The notes under the pieces: generated by a model
Told to the model about the DNA's origin: nothing
The model's input: only the letters and a program-made list of their open reading frames with translations
The model's database searches: none
Program-made: the position numbers and the translations under genes
Assembly: GCA_014378285.1 (NCBI GenBank)
Contig: JACMNZ010000215.1
Span: 1-8,449, forward strand
Origin: Pseudopedobacter sp.
GTDB taxonomy: Bacteria; Bacteroidota; Bacteroidia; Sphingobacteriales; Sphingobacteriaceae
Reading direction: 5' to 3'
Length of the DNA: 8,449 nucleotides
Part shown: one piece after another, positions 1-7,094 of the stretch
Position numbering within the stretch: the stretch's first letter is position 1
Layout of the letters: every line of letters starts with the position of its first letter

Positions 1-49
1 AGACTTTAAATAAAAAAAAGGTTAGATATGATAATCTTAAAAATAATTT

Positions 50-140
50 GGATGTGTCCTGCCAGTTGGCGGGTAGGTCTATACGCTACAAGTCCTCGCC
101 CGTTACTTGCTGTGGGCTTTTAGCTGCTATCCCTCACGCA
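50..140 (-). repeat. Structured intergenic element, copy A
   Basis: Read on the minus strand it starts GCGTGAGGGATAGCAGC (140 downward) and ends GGACACATCC (59-50). Two helices can be drawn. One pairs GCCC with GGGC (plus-strand 98-101 with 114-117). The second is a strong G+C hairpin, CCTGCC (58-63) with GGCGGG (68-73), with one G-T wobble and an AGTT loop. The opening block resembles copy B at 236-251 (16 of 20 positions, counting the preceding TTTT). From memory, elements with this GAGGGAT...AGCCC...GGACAC layout recur many times in Bacteroidota genomes, but I cannot attach a family name or function. It may be a structured RNA, a 3'-end processing signal or a small dispersed repeat. Confidence 0.5.
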
Positions 141-235
141 AAACACTTAATTACTAATATTTCTTAGTTTCTAAACATCTCTGAAAAATTTATAATCTTC
201 TCTGCTAATTCTTTTAATAATTAAGCTGTTTTTTT

Positions 236-319
236 GCATTAGGGATTGAAGAGAAAATCCTTTTTGAGAGAAACGAACAAAAAGATTGGAACAAAAAGCC
301 CGACCGTAGGAAATGCCCG
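236..319 (+). repeat. Structured intergenic element, copy B
   Basis: On the plus strand it starts GCATTAGGGATTGAAG (236-251) and ends near ATGCCCG (313-319). A helix forms between AATC-C-TTTTT (256-265, with C260 bulged) and AAAAAGATT (279-287). It is followed by AAAAAGCCCGACC and a small CC-GTA-GG turn (304-310). The starting block and the later AGCCC/GACC block match the order of blocks in copy A, while the loop sequences differ. That pattern suggests structure is conserved more than sequence. It lies on the opposite strand from copy A, with the two start blocks facing each other about 95 nt apart. Function unknown. Confidence 0.48.
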
Positions 320-417
320 TATTATTTTCTCTCTAACATTCTCAAAAATGTTGGCTTAACAAAACACTTATGCATAAACCTACAAAATCAGAATTATCTC
401 AAATAGATTATATTGCC

Positions 418-1296
418 CTAGCTCTCTGCCTCGTATTGTTGATGCATAACTAATACATGTGGCAAAGTTATTAATGATAAAAGGATAAAAGCACCACCAA
501 CGTTAAAATTAAAACTGTATAAATAACATCCAAAAAAAAGAAGAGCTATGATACTGAATGGCAGCATAGATAGATAGAAATATTTGGAACTTTGGTTATA
601 CTTACTTGTAAAGTAATTTTTTTGATGTCTTAAAGATTGTAGCGAATGCCACAGACAAAAAACCATAATAAAACCAAATAACAAAGGGGTAAGAAGGTAC
701 CAAACAAACATTAAAACAAATTGGATTGTATATTTTAATTTGTTTTCTTTTTTAAGAACAAAAATACTCAATAAATAAGCTATAGCTAAAATGGAAATAA
801 TTATAATTTTAAAAGTATTGAAGTTAGCTGGGTAATATTGATTGGCATTATAAACTGAATTAGTAACCAACATACTTTTAAAGATTAATAAAGCTTCTTC
901 AAAATGAATGATAACGGGTAGCATAATCATGCAAAACCCCCAAAAAATAGATATAAAATCCCAAACATTTTTATTCTCATGATTTGATTGCCCAAAATGA
1001 TGAAAAGAAATTGCAAAGAATAAAATTAAAGCAATTAGGGGTAAATAATACCAAACTAAAGCATAGATAAAAATAACCCCCAAATAAGAGCCCAAAAATT
1101 TTAATAGACCCAAAAATGTTCTGTCTTTTCTATACAGATAATCATTAGAACCATGCGGTATGCCTACAATACACAAAAAAACACCAGCAATTACGGCTTG
1201 TGTTGTATTGCTAAAATTGAAAACTAAAACCAAAAAAATAAATGCAATTTGGATGATACATTGAGTAAAGAAAAGTTTGGAATTGATATAATTCAT
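418..1296 (-). CDS. blh: Brp/Blh-type beta-carotene 15,15'-dioxygenase
   Basis: Integral membrane enzyme expected to split beta-carotene into two retinal molecules, supplying the rhodopsin encoded upstream. The 292 residues are strongly hydrophobic, with roughly seven to eight membrane segments. The family's histidine motifs are present: GIPHGSND (45-52), FHHFGQSNHE (99-108), WHSLQSLRHQ (216-225) and LPHVLVMHQ (278-286). These His residues are the expected iron ligands. Length is normal for the family. The ATG overlaps the crtY TGA as ATGA (1293-1296), so translation is probably coupled to crtY. The stop is TAG. The alternative, a neighbouring membrane carotenoid enzyme, is unlikely given the PHG motif and position. 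Confidence 0.93.
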   Translation of the reverse strand: MNYINSKLFFTQCIIQIAFIFLVLVFNFSNTTQAVIAGVFLCIVGIPHGSNDYLYRKDRTFLGLLKFLGSYLGVIFIYALVWYYLPLIALILFFAISFHHFGQSNHENKNVWDFISIFWGFCMIMLPVIIHFEEALLIFKSMLVTNSVYNANQYYPANFNTFKIIIISILAIAYLLSIFVLKKENKLKYTIQFVLMFVWYLLTPLLFGFIMVFCLWHSLQSLRHQKNYFTSKYNQSSKYFYLSMLPFSIIALLFFGCYLYSFNFNVGGAFILLSLITLPHVLVMHQQYEAES

Positions 1297-2504
1297 CTAT
1301 TAAAAAAATATTTGAATAATGATTTTATAAATGGCGATAATGGCAATTTTGAGAAAATTGAAACTTCTTCAAATATAGTTGTTTCTTCATCTAAAAATTT
1401 TAAGATAAGAGGAACGGGCTGCTTTTTAAAAAGAGACACAAATATTTCTTTACCTAAAAAAGGAGCATCACGCAATATTTGCAGCAACAAAATATCATAT
1501 AATCTAAACCGCAATTTTCTTTTCATGGTGGGTAAAGTAATGGTTCCTGTTTGCTTGAGCGCTTGAGTTAGATTCTCTGCATAATGATACATTCTTTTAA
1601 AGCCATAACCAGTAGATGGTTTTAAAGCTCCAGCCAAAGCACCAATATAAATAATGTTTTGATTGTGGGGTAGGTTGTTCTTTTGTTGATCAAATTGTGG
1701 AGTCATGGGGATAGCTCCTTTTTCTATTTCTAAAATCTCATAATCTATATTCTTAGCTTTTAAACGTTCATTAATCTGTTCAATAGCATAATTATAGTCT
1801 AAAACTTGAGTTCCAAATCTGGTAAATTCAATCAAAGCTTCATCTTCAGAAAAAGGTAACTCGTAAAAAAACTGGGTAAACTGATTTTGAGGAGTGTTGA
1901 AATCCATCATTGTCATTTCTAATGGATTAAAACTAGGTTTTGTTGTCTTTATTCTATAGCCAACAAATGATTGCCAAAGAAAGAGTGGTTTTTCCTCTTC
2001 TTGTTTGCCTAAATAATGAGTTAACCTCTGTTGCTCTGTTGTTTTATTAGATAAAGGTAATGCGGATAGAAATACGTAGTTACTTTCCCAACTTTCGTAT
2101 CCTGCTTTTATACTTATTTTTTTATCTGTGATTTGGTCGATATCATTCACCGTATCATTTTTCCAAAAAACATTTGGATTTTTTTTTAGCCTGGTTTTAA
2201 TATGCTTATAAAAATCGTTGCTTTTTACATGGTAATATTTATAAGGAAAAATTTGAGGATTAATTTTTTGGTAAATATTTTTGATGATTTCCCATTCTTT
2301 ACTGATAATTTCTTGATATCCTATTGGGCTTTTAGCCCAATAGCACCAAGTTCTGTCGTTAAACTTTTCGGTATCATTTTCTATTATGCAAAGGGTTTTA
2401 CCATTTAAAAGGCCATGTTTAAGCATTGAATTAGCCAACCACAAACCTGAAGCCCCTGCGCCAACAATAGTGTAATTATAGAATGATGGGTAAGAGTTTT
2501 GCAC
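1293..2504 (-). CDS. crtY: Lycopene beta-cyclase (CrtY type)
   Basis: FAD-dependent enzyme that closes both ends of lycopene to beta-rings, giving the beta-carotene that Blh cleaves. With the GTG start at 2504 the protein has 403 residues. It shows, in order, the dinucleotide-binding motif IVGAGASG near the N-terminus, DRTWCYW about 35 residues later, QSFVGYRI, MMDF, FYELPFS, GAIPMTP, and GALAGALKPSTGYGFKR, all hallmarks of CrtY. The frame is open upstream to a TTG at 2546, but no in-frame ATG precedes the FAD motif. The TTG lies inside the hairpin at 2543-2570, so I prefer GTG 2504; TTG 2537 is also possible. The gene lies between rhodopsin and blh and overlaps blh by 4 nt. crtE, crtB and crtI are not in the window. 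Confidence 0.9.
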   Translation of the reverse strand: MQNSYPSFYNYTIVGAGASGLWLANSMLKHGLLNGKTLCIIENDTEKFNDRTWCYWAKSPIGYQEIISKEWEIIKNIYQKINPQIFPYKYYHVKSNDFYKHIKTRLKKNPNVFWKNDTVNDIDQITDKKISIKAGYESWESNYVFLSALPLSNKTTEQQRLTHYLGKQEEEKPLFLWQSFVGYRIKTTKPSFNPLEMTMMDFNTPQNQFTQFFYELPFSEDEALIEFTRFGTQVLDYNYAIEQINERLKAKNIDYEILEIEKGAIPMTPQFDQQKNNLPHNQNIIYIGALAGALKPSTGYGFKRMYHYAENLTQALKQTGTITLPTMKRKLRFRLYDILLLQILRDAPFLGKEIFVSLFKKQPVPLILKFLDEETTIFEEVSIFSKLPLSPFIKSLFKYFFNR

Positions 2505-2542
2505 TAATAATTTAAAGATTAATTGGCTTATAAACAAGAAAA

Positions 2543-2570
2543 TCAAGGTATGTTAAAAACCATACCTTGA
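2543..2570 (-). terminator. Hairpin between rhodopsin and crtY (terminator or attenuator)
   Basis: A perfect 10-bp inverted repeat, TCAAGGTATG (2543-2552) and CATACCTTGA (2561-2570), encloses an 8-nt loop. Read in the direction of the rhodopsin transcript, the second arm is followed by TTTTCTTGTTT, a moderate T-tract. The hairpin begins about 80 nt after the rhodopsin stop and ends about 38 nt before the GTG chosen for crtY. It probably ends most rhodopsin transcripts or protects their 3' end, while read-through feeds crtY-blh. The opposite strand also has a T-rich flank (CTTTTATTTTG), but no plus-strand gene reads into it. Confidence 0.65.
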
Positions 2571-2650
2571 CTTTTATTTTGTAAATTCTGATTGGAAAAA
2601 TTTAATATTAAATTATCTTTTATCAGTTTAAAGTTATCGTTTTACAAAAT

Positions 2651-3385
2651 TTATGCAACTGCACTTCTTGCTTTAGCTGTTTCGGCAGTAGCTACAGAAT
2701 AAATAACCAATCCGAATCCAATTTTATTAATTGCATCAGCAATGTTGTAGAAAAGGTCAATAGATTTTACTTCAAATACTCCTGATAACAAGTTTCCTGG
2801 TAATACCATGTAACCAATTGGATAAATTGACCATCCTAAAGTGATGAAAATTTTCAATAAGAACATCGCATTTGCTAAGGCAGGGCTGTTAGATTGTTTA
2901 GTTAATTTAGCAATATCTCCTGCAAATACTTCATAAACAATGTATAGATAACCCGCTGTTGATAATACTCCCCACATGATATTACTGTTAATACCTGATG
3001 TTTCGCCAATAAAACCAAAAATCAACATGGCTGCTGCAGCAACGATTAATTTAAACAGGGTTACTCCTTTTGCTCCAAATGGCTTGGTCAATAAGTAAAA
3101 CTCTACGGCCATCAAAGGAACTGTTAATGTCCAATCAATATAACGCAAAGCGGTTGGGGTTTCGCCTGTAGCTAAATAATAATCTCTCATGTAATAATAA
3201 TGCACAGCTGCAATACCTGTAATTAATGCGGAAACCAACATGGAAAGCTTCCATTTTCCATCTACACTTCCTCTTTCGAAAAAGAAAAAGACTGATGCTG
3301 CAAGCATAGCCATGTAGCCAGTAAAAAATGTAAATGCAATTGGGTCGTCCGTCGGGATAACCATAATGTCTAATAATGAACTCAT
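2651..3385 (-). CDS. Proteorhodopsin-type light-driven proton pump
   Basis: Seven-helix retinal protein of 244 residues expected to pump H+ outward across the inner membrane. Helix C carries RYIDWTLTVP and LMAVEFY. Asp84 (Schiff-base counterion), Thr88 and Glu95 (proton donor) give the DTE signature of proton pumps. Arg81, His62 (22 residues before Asp84, as in green proteorhodopsin) and Asp217 are also present. Lys221 in ADAINKIGFG holds the retinal. Met92 occupies the spectral tuning position, as in many green-absorbing Bacteroidota pumps. Helix E reads MWGVLSTAGYLYIVY, placing Gly139 where bacteriorhodopsin has Trp138; such a glycine opens a window used by carotenoid antennas in xanthorhodopsin. 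There is no cleavable signal peptide. Start is the first ATG in frame. It is first gene of the retinal block. Confidence 0.95.
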   Translation of the reverse strand: MSSLLDIMVIPTDDPIAFTFFTGYMAMLAASVFFFFERGSVDGKWKLSMLVSALITGIAAVHYYYMRDYYLATGETPTALRYIDWTLTVPLMAVEFYLLTKPFGAKGVTLFKLIVAAAAMLIFGFIGETSGINSNIMWGVLSTAGYLYIVYEVFAGDIAKLTKQSNSPALANAMFLLKIFITLGWSIYPIGYMVLPGNLLSGVFEVKSIDLFYNIADAINKIGFGLVIYSVATAETAKARSAVA

Positions 3386-3814
3386 AATTTATTTTGTTTA
3401 AGATTTAATAATACAATGTAAACATAAGCAAAAGGAAAAGGTTTTTAGATAAAATCAATTTTTTAATTTTGTAGAAAAACTGGTATATAAAAATTAGATA
3501 ATAGCAACTATAGGTGTTTTTTAATGATAAAATATCAAAAACCAAGACATAAAGGACTAATAATTATTAACTAAGACAGAAATTATTTTCAAAACAAAAA
3601 TAGTTATTTTGTTGTGTAATTGCCAAAAGCATAAAGTTAAAAGACAAAACTAAAAACCTGTATTATAGGATATTATCTTATTTATTTATGATAATTATTT
3701 ATTATGCATCATATAATTATTTACCGATAATTATATACTGTTTAAACACATTGTTATAACTAAGAGGTGCATTTAAGATAATTTTACAATGCTGATTTTA
3801 GAAAAATTCTAAAT
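3386..3814. other. Gene-free, AT-rich region upstream of rhodopsin
   Basis: The 429 nt separate the transporter stop from the rhodopsin ATG and must hold the rhodopsin promoter, as transcription runs leftward. No gene is seen. The palindrome ATAATTAT occurs three times within 44 nt (3691-3698, 3713-3720, 3727-3734), followed by GTTATAAC at 3753-3760. On the minus strand, TATGTTTA about 40 nt before the ATG resembles the Bacteroidota -7 box TAnnTTTG with one mismatch, but no -33 TTG stands at the usual spacing, so I do not call a promoter. No clear terminator hairpin follows the transporter gene. Confidence 0.5.
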
Positions 3815-5416
3815 TTAATGCCCACTTTCGGTTTCAAGCTTATTTACATCAAAACCTTGTGTTTTTAATTCCTTGCTTACCTTCCATGCAAAAAACAAGA
3901 GATAAGCAAAACAGATAACTGGAATAATGTAAGAAATATGTATACCACTGCCGTCTGCCAAAATCCCCTGTACGGGAGGGATAATTGCACCACCCAAGAT
4001 CATCATAATTAAAAATGAAGAACCTTGACTGGTATATTTCCCTAATCCGGTAATGGCTAAAGAAAAAATGCAGGGCCACATAATAGAGCAACATAAGCCG
4101 CCACTGATAAAAGCATAAGTAGCCAATTTTCCATCGGTTAACAAACCAATAATCATTGCCAATGCGCCTAAAGCAGCAAACACTGCTAAGGTTTTTGCAG
4201 GTTTTTCTTGACTGTAAAAGAACCCAACAATCAATATCGCAATACAAATAACATAAATATACATCTGAGAAATATCTGTGCCAGTTATGTGATTAAAGAA
4301 AAGTATTACGCCAAAAGCGATAAAAGGAACAACAACCGTTAAAATCCTTTTCACGTTCTTAGAAAGTTTAAAGGCACTCACCGCTCCCGTCCATCTGCCA
4401 ATCATCAAGCTTCCCCAATAAAGGGAAATAAAAGGGGCAATTTCAGATTCGCTATAATTGCCAAAGCTTGGTAAATGTAGCAAAGCCCCCATATTGCTTT
4501 GGATGGCAACTTCTACGCCCACGTAGGTAAAGATGGCCAACATCCCTAAAACCAACTGTGGATATTTCATTGCTCCCCAACCATTTGGAGATTTTTTTGC
4601 AGAGTTGGATGCAAATAGTAATGTAAAAACAATAATGGCTAAAGAAAGATAAACAAAAATGGATTTGGATATTAATGTAGTCTTAGATAATACATCTGAT
4701 GCTAATATCATCAAAAAAGCGATGAACATCACAAACAGAGGGATGTTGGTTTTATGACTTGATTCTATCTGCTCATCGCTAGTAACTTTTGGCAGTTTGG
4801 AGATGGCAAAGAATATGGCCACAGCAATAAAAAGACCAGCGAGGATGTAATATAGGTTATTAATGGACGAAATCTCTACCGTTTTTGGCATTGCAGCTGC
4901 TGCACTACCAAATAATATTACGCTTACGATTATTGGACCCAAAATAGAACCAAAGTTGTTTACTCCACCTGCAAGATTTAACCTATCCGCACCGGTTTCT
5001 GGTGTGCCTAATCCTACTGCAAAGGGATTGGCTGCTGTTTGTTGGAGGGAGAAGCCAATAGCAATGATGAAAAATGAGGTAAGAATTAGGGCAAAAGAAC
5101 CAGAGTTAACGGATGGGATCATGGATAATGCACCCAAAGCAGAGATGATTAGCCCGTAAATAATACCATTTTTAAAACCTATTTTATTTAAAATATCCAC
5201 TTTAAATATCTGTGAAGCATAATATAATATTAGCGAGCCTATAAAATATCCCCCGTAAAAAGTAAAATCTATTAATTGAGATTCGAACTGGGTTAAGTGG
5301 AAATGTGTTTTGCAAAATGGGATAAAGATTCCGTTACTTGCAGCAACAAAGCCCCAAAAAAAGAATACAGTAATTAAAGTGTACAACGCGGAGCTGTAGT
5401 TTTTTTTATCAGACAT
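3815..5416 (-). CDS. FucP-like sugar MFS transporter, long form
   Basis: Inner-membrane symporter of the FucP/GluP branch of the major facilitator superfamily, probably importing a sugar with H+. The clearest signature is GFSLQQTAANPFAVGLGTPE (121-140) followed by TGADRLNLAGGVNNFGS (141-157) before a GP turn, which is the family's central block. CSIMWPCIFSLAITGLG (443-459) and GGAIIPPVQGILAD (475-488) match the C-terminal half. FucP proteins are usually about 430 residues with 12 helices; this one has 533. Extra hydrophobic stretches appear at about 224-270, between the two halves, and around 384-426, giving roughly 14-16 segments. Such long forms occur in Bacteroidota. The adjacent esterase suggests a sugar freed from acetylated glycans, perhaps sialic acid, GlcNAc or a plant sugar, but the substrate is not readable. 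Confidence 0.85.
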   Translation of the reverse strand: MSDKKNYSSALYTLITVFFFWGFVAASNGIFIPFCKTHFHLTQFESQLIDFTFYGGYFIGSLILYYASQIFKVDILNKIGFKNGIIYGLIISALGALSMIPSVNSGSFALILTSFFIIAIGFSLQQTAANPFAVGLGTPETGADRLNLAGGVNNFGSILGPIIVSVILFGSAAAAMPKTVEISSINNLYYILAGLFIAVAIFFAISKLPKVTSDEQIESSHKTNIPLFVMFIAFLMILASDVLSKTTLISKSIFVYLSLAIIVFTLLFASNSAKKSPNGWGAMKYPQLVLGMLAIFTYVGVEVAIQSNMGALLHLPSFGNYSESEIAPFISLYWGSLMIGRWTGAVSAFKLSKNVKRILTVVVPFIAFGVILFFNHITGTDISQMYIYVICIAILIVGFFYSQEKPAKTLAVFAALGALAMIIGLLTDGKLATYAFISGGLCCSIMWPCIFSLAITGLGKYTSQGSSFLIMMILGGAIIPPVQGILADGSGIHISYIIPVICFAYLLFFAWKVSKELKTQGFDVNKLETESGH

Positions 5417-5419
5417 TTG

Positions 5420-5432
5420 TTAGGTTTATAAT
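5420..5432 (-). promoter_or_regulatory. Shared 13-nt leader motif, transporter copy
   Basis: On the minus strand ATTATAAACCTAA ends 3 nt before the transporter ATG. The identical 13-mer stands before the esterase gene at 7095-7107. It could be a 5'-leader or initiation-region element common to both genes; I recall similar AT-rich ACCTAA leaders before carbohydrate genes in Sphingobacteriales, but cannot verify this here. Confidence 0.35.
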
Positions 5433-5627
5433 TTGATCGTAATTTCTAATCTTATTTTTAAATATCCAACTTATTGCTCAAAAAGCTTTAATTTTTTTTT
5501 TTAACTGATATTTTACCACAAACCATTTTTAGTTTACTATCTAAAAATCAAGATTCTTAATAGAAAAATGAATAGCAATTAAAGGTTTGATAAAAATAAA
5601 TTAGTCTGATTTATTTGATATGGCATG

Positions 5628-5652
5628 TTATTCTTATTCTTTGTAAGAATAA
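5628..5652 (-). terminator. Stem-loop directly after the esterase gene
   Basis: A perfect 9-bp inverted repeat, TTATTCTTA (5628-5636) and TAAGAATAA (5644-5652), has a 7-nt loop and starts 2 nt after the esterase stop codon. The stem is A+T rich, and in the gene's direction it is followed by CATGCC rather than a T-run. It is therefore a weak intrinsic terminator at best and may instead protect the 3' end of the mRNA. It would separate the esterase transcript from the transporter gene 211 nt further on. Confidence 0.4.
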
Positions 5653-5654
5653 TC

Positions 5655-7079
5655 TCAGTTAATTTGTTCCCAATCATCTGTGCGGAAAGAAGAAACAGGA
5701 AAACCATTTAAGCCAAATAAATCTCCAACAACAAAGTCTTTAAAGGCATATCTTACCGCAATAGGTTCTTTTACCAAAGATGATGAAACATCTATTCCTT
5801 CTTTGGTTATTGTTGCATCTGCCGGATAGAATTTTTTATCTGCGCCAGCAACCTCAAAATTTTCTAGTTTTTTATTGTAGGAAGTTAAACCCATTGGGGC
5901 ATTATCAAAGCTTAATTTGGCTATATTATTTACTATCTTAATGGTTTTATAAACTGGACTTTCTGCTTGGATCCCTTTAACTTTATAAGTTTTTTCTAAA
6001 GCCAAGAAGGCCAATCTTTGCGCACCAATTTCTTTATTTGACGGATGAATAAGACTTTTTTCACCAATATCCATTGTACTTGCCATTGCAATATTTGGTA
6101 TAATAGTAGATGCTTTTAACTGAGCTTCACGTAAATAGGCAGAATTAAGACCGTCCTTTCCATAATCATAAGGTGCTATTTGCACATAATAAAAAGGGAA
6201 ATCTCCTATTCCCCAAAGGTTTCTCCAGTTTTGGATAAGCCCTGGTAAAAGTTTTTGATATTGTGATGGTTCTAATCTGTTAGATTCGCCTTGATACCAA
6301 ATTACACCTTTAATATTGAAACCCAACATTGGGTTAATCATGGCGTTAAACAAAACGGTTGGTATTTGTGGCGATAATTTTTGGACAGGTGTTTTTTCTG
6401 GGATCTTCACCCAATCAAAGTTTTTAATTCCCATCTCGCTTATCCATGGTTCAATACGTGTGCCGCCCCAGCTAGAATGAATTAAACCAATTGGGATATG
6501 TAACTTTTTATTTAACATCATCCCAAAATAATAAGCGGTAGCACTAAATTCGGCAACATTTTCTGGCTCGCATAAACTCCATTTTGCTTCAAAATCATTT
6601 AAAGGTTCTAAACTTGTATTTCTTTTAACCGTAAATAATCTAATTTCAGGATTTTGTGAAAAAGCGATTGCTTCTGCAGAACCTAAAACTGGCTGGTTGG
6701 TAAAACCTTTCATTGGCATTTCCATGTTAGACTGGCCAGAGCAAACCCAAACCTCGCCAATTAAAATATTTTTCAATGTCAAAACCTTTCCATCGCTAAT
6801 AGTGATTTGATAAGGACCTCCAGCAGTTGGTGTAGCAACTTTTATTTTCCAACTTCCATCTAAGCTAGCTTCAGTGGTATAGTTTTTTTTATTCCACGAA
6901 GTGATGATGCTTACTTTAGCGTTTTTACTGGCTTTACCCCAGATGGCACAATCGGTTTTTTGTTGCAAAACCATGTTATCATTAAAAATTGCAGGTAATT
7001 TTATTTCTGCCGACATATTTAAGGAATATATCGAAAAAATAAAATACATACTTAAACTGTAAATAAAGGTCTTTTTCAT
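5655..7079 (-). CDS. Secreted sialate O-acetylesterase-type (SASA) esterase
   Basis: Carbohydrate esterase of the SASA/SGNH-like fold that removes acetyl groups from sugars such as 9-O-acetyl sialic acid or acetylated plant glycans. The 474 residues begin with a signal peptide (MKK, a hydrophobic stretch to about 20, then NMSAE), so it acts in the periplasm or outside the cell. Residues 25-105 form a beta-rich N-terminal domain. The catalytic domain shows GQSNMEMPM (115-123) with Ser117 as nucleophile, SSWGGTRIEPW (202-212), WYQGESN (261-267), and Asp337 plus His345 in MDIGEKSLIHPSNK. All expected active-site parts are present and length is usual. No Cys follows the signal peptide, so it is not an obvious lipoprotein. 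With no nan genes alongside, sialic acid as substrate is unproven; xylan or xyloglucan acetylesterase is equally possible. Confidence 0.88.
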   Translation of the reverse strand: MKKTFIYSLSMYFIFSIYSLNMSAEIKLPAIFNDNMVLQQKTDCAIWGKASKNAKVSIITSWNKKNYTTEASLDGSWKIKVATPTAGGPYQITISDGKVLTLKNILIGEVWVCSGQSNMEMPMKGFTNQPVLGSAEAIAFSQNPEIRLFTVKRNTSLEPLNDFEAKWSLCEPENVAEFSATAYYFGMMLNKKLHIPIGLIHSSWGGTRIEPWISEMGIKNFDWVKIPEKTPVQKLSPQIPTVLFNAMINPMLGFNIKGVIWYQGESNRLEPSQYQKLLPGLIQNWRNLWGIGDFPFYYVQIAPYDYGKDGLNSAYLREAQLKASTIIPNIAMASTMDIGEKSLIHPSNKEIGAQRLAFLALEKTYKVKGIQAESPVYKTIKIVNNIAKLSFDNAPMGLTSYNKKLENFEVAGADKKFYPADATITKEGIDVSSSLVKEPIAVRYAFKDFVVGDLFGLNGFPVSSFRTDDWEQIN

Positions 7080-7094
7080 TGTCTTGATAAGGAA

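Larger units (their letters stand above)
1..417. other. Gene-free region downstream of blh with structured elements
   Basis: No convincing reading frame is seen here on either strand. The region contains two related structured elements pointing away from each other (50-140 on minus, 236-319 on plus), listed separately. An 11-nt direct repeat, CAAAACACTTA, occurs at 139-149 and 360-370 and brackets the plus-strand element. A weak 6-bp inverted repeat (AACATT at 335-340, AATGTT at 347-352) and the palindrome TTATGCATAA near 369-378 are also present. No hairpin followed by a T-run is visible just after the blh stop, so the end of the phototrophy transcript is not obvious. The two elements are noticeably richer in G and C than the sequence around them. 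Confidence 0.6.

Noticed and set aside
335..352. Terminator for blh at the AACATT/AATGTT hairpin
   Set aside because: Only 6 bp, and in the direction of blh transcription it is followed by AGAGAGAAAA rather than a T-run.
1249..2408. Plus-strand open frames across blh and crtY
   Set aside because: They are antisense to well-supported genes and show no recognisable motifs.
3101..3143. Sodium- or chloride-pumping rhodopsin
   Set aside because: Helix C has Asp84, Thr88 and Glu95 (DTE). Sodium pumps carry NDQ and chloride pumps NTQ or TSA at these places.
3849..5159. Open frames of about 100-130 codons inside the transporter gene
   Set aside because: They lie in other frames of a clearly coding gene and their products have no domain-like character.
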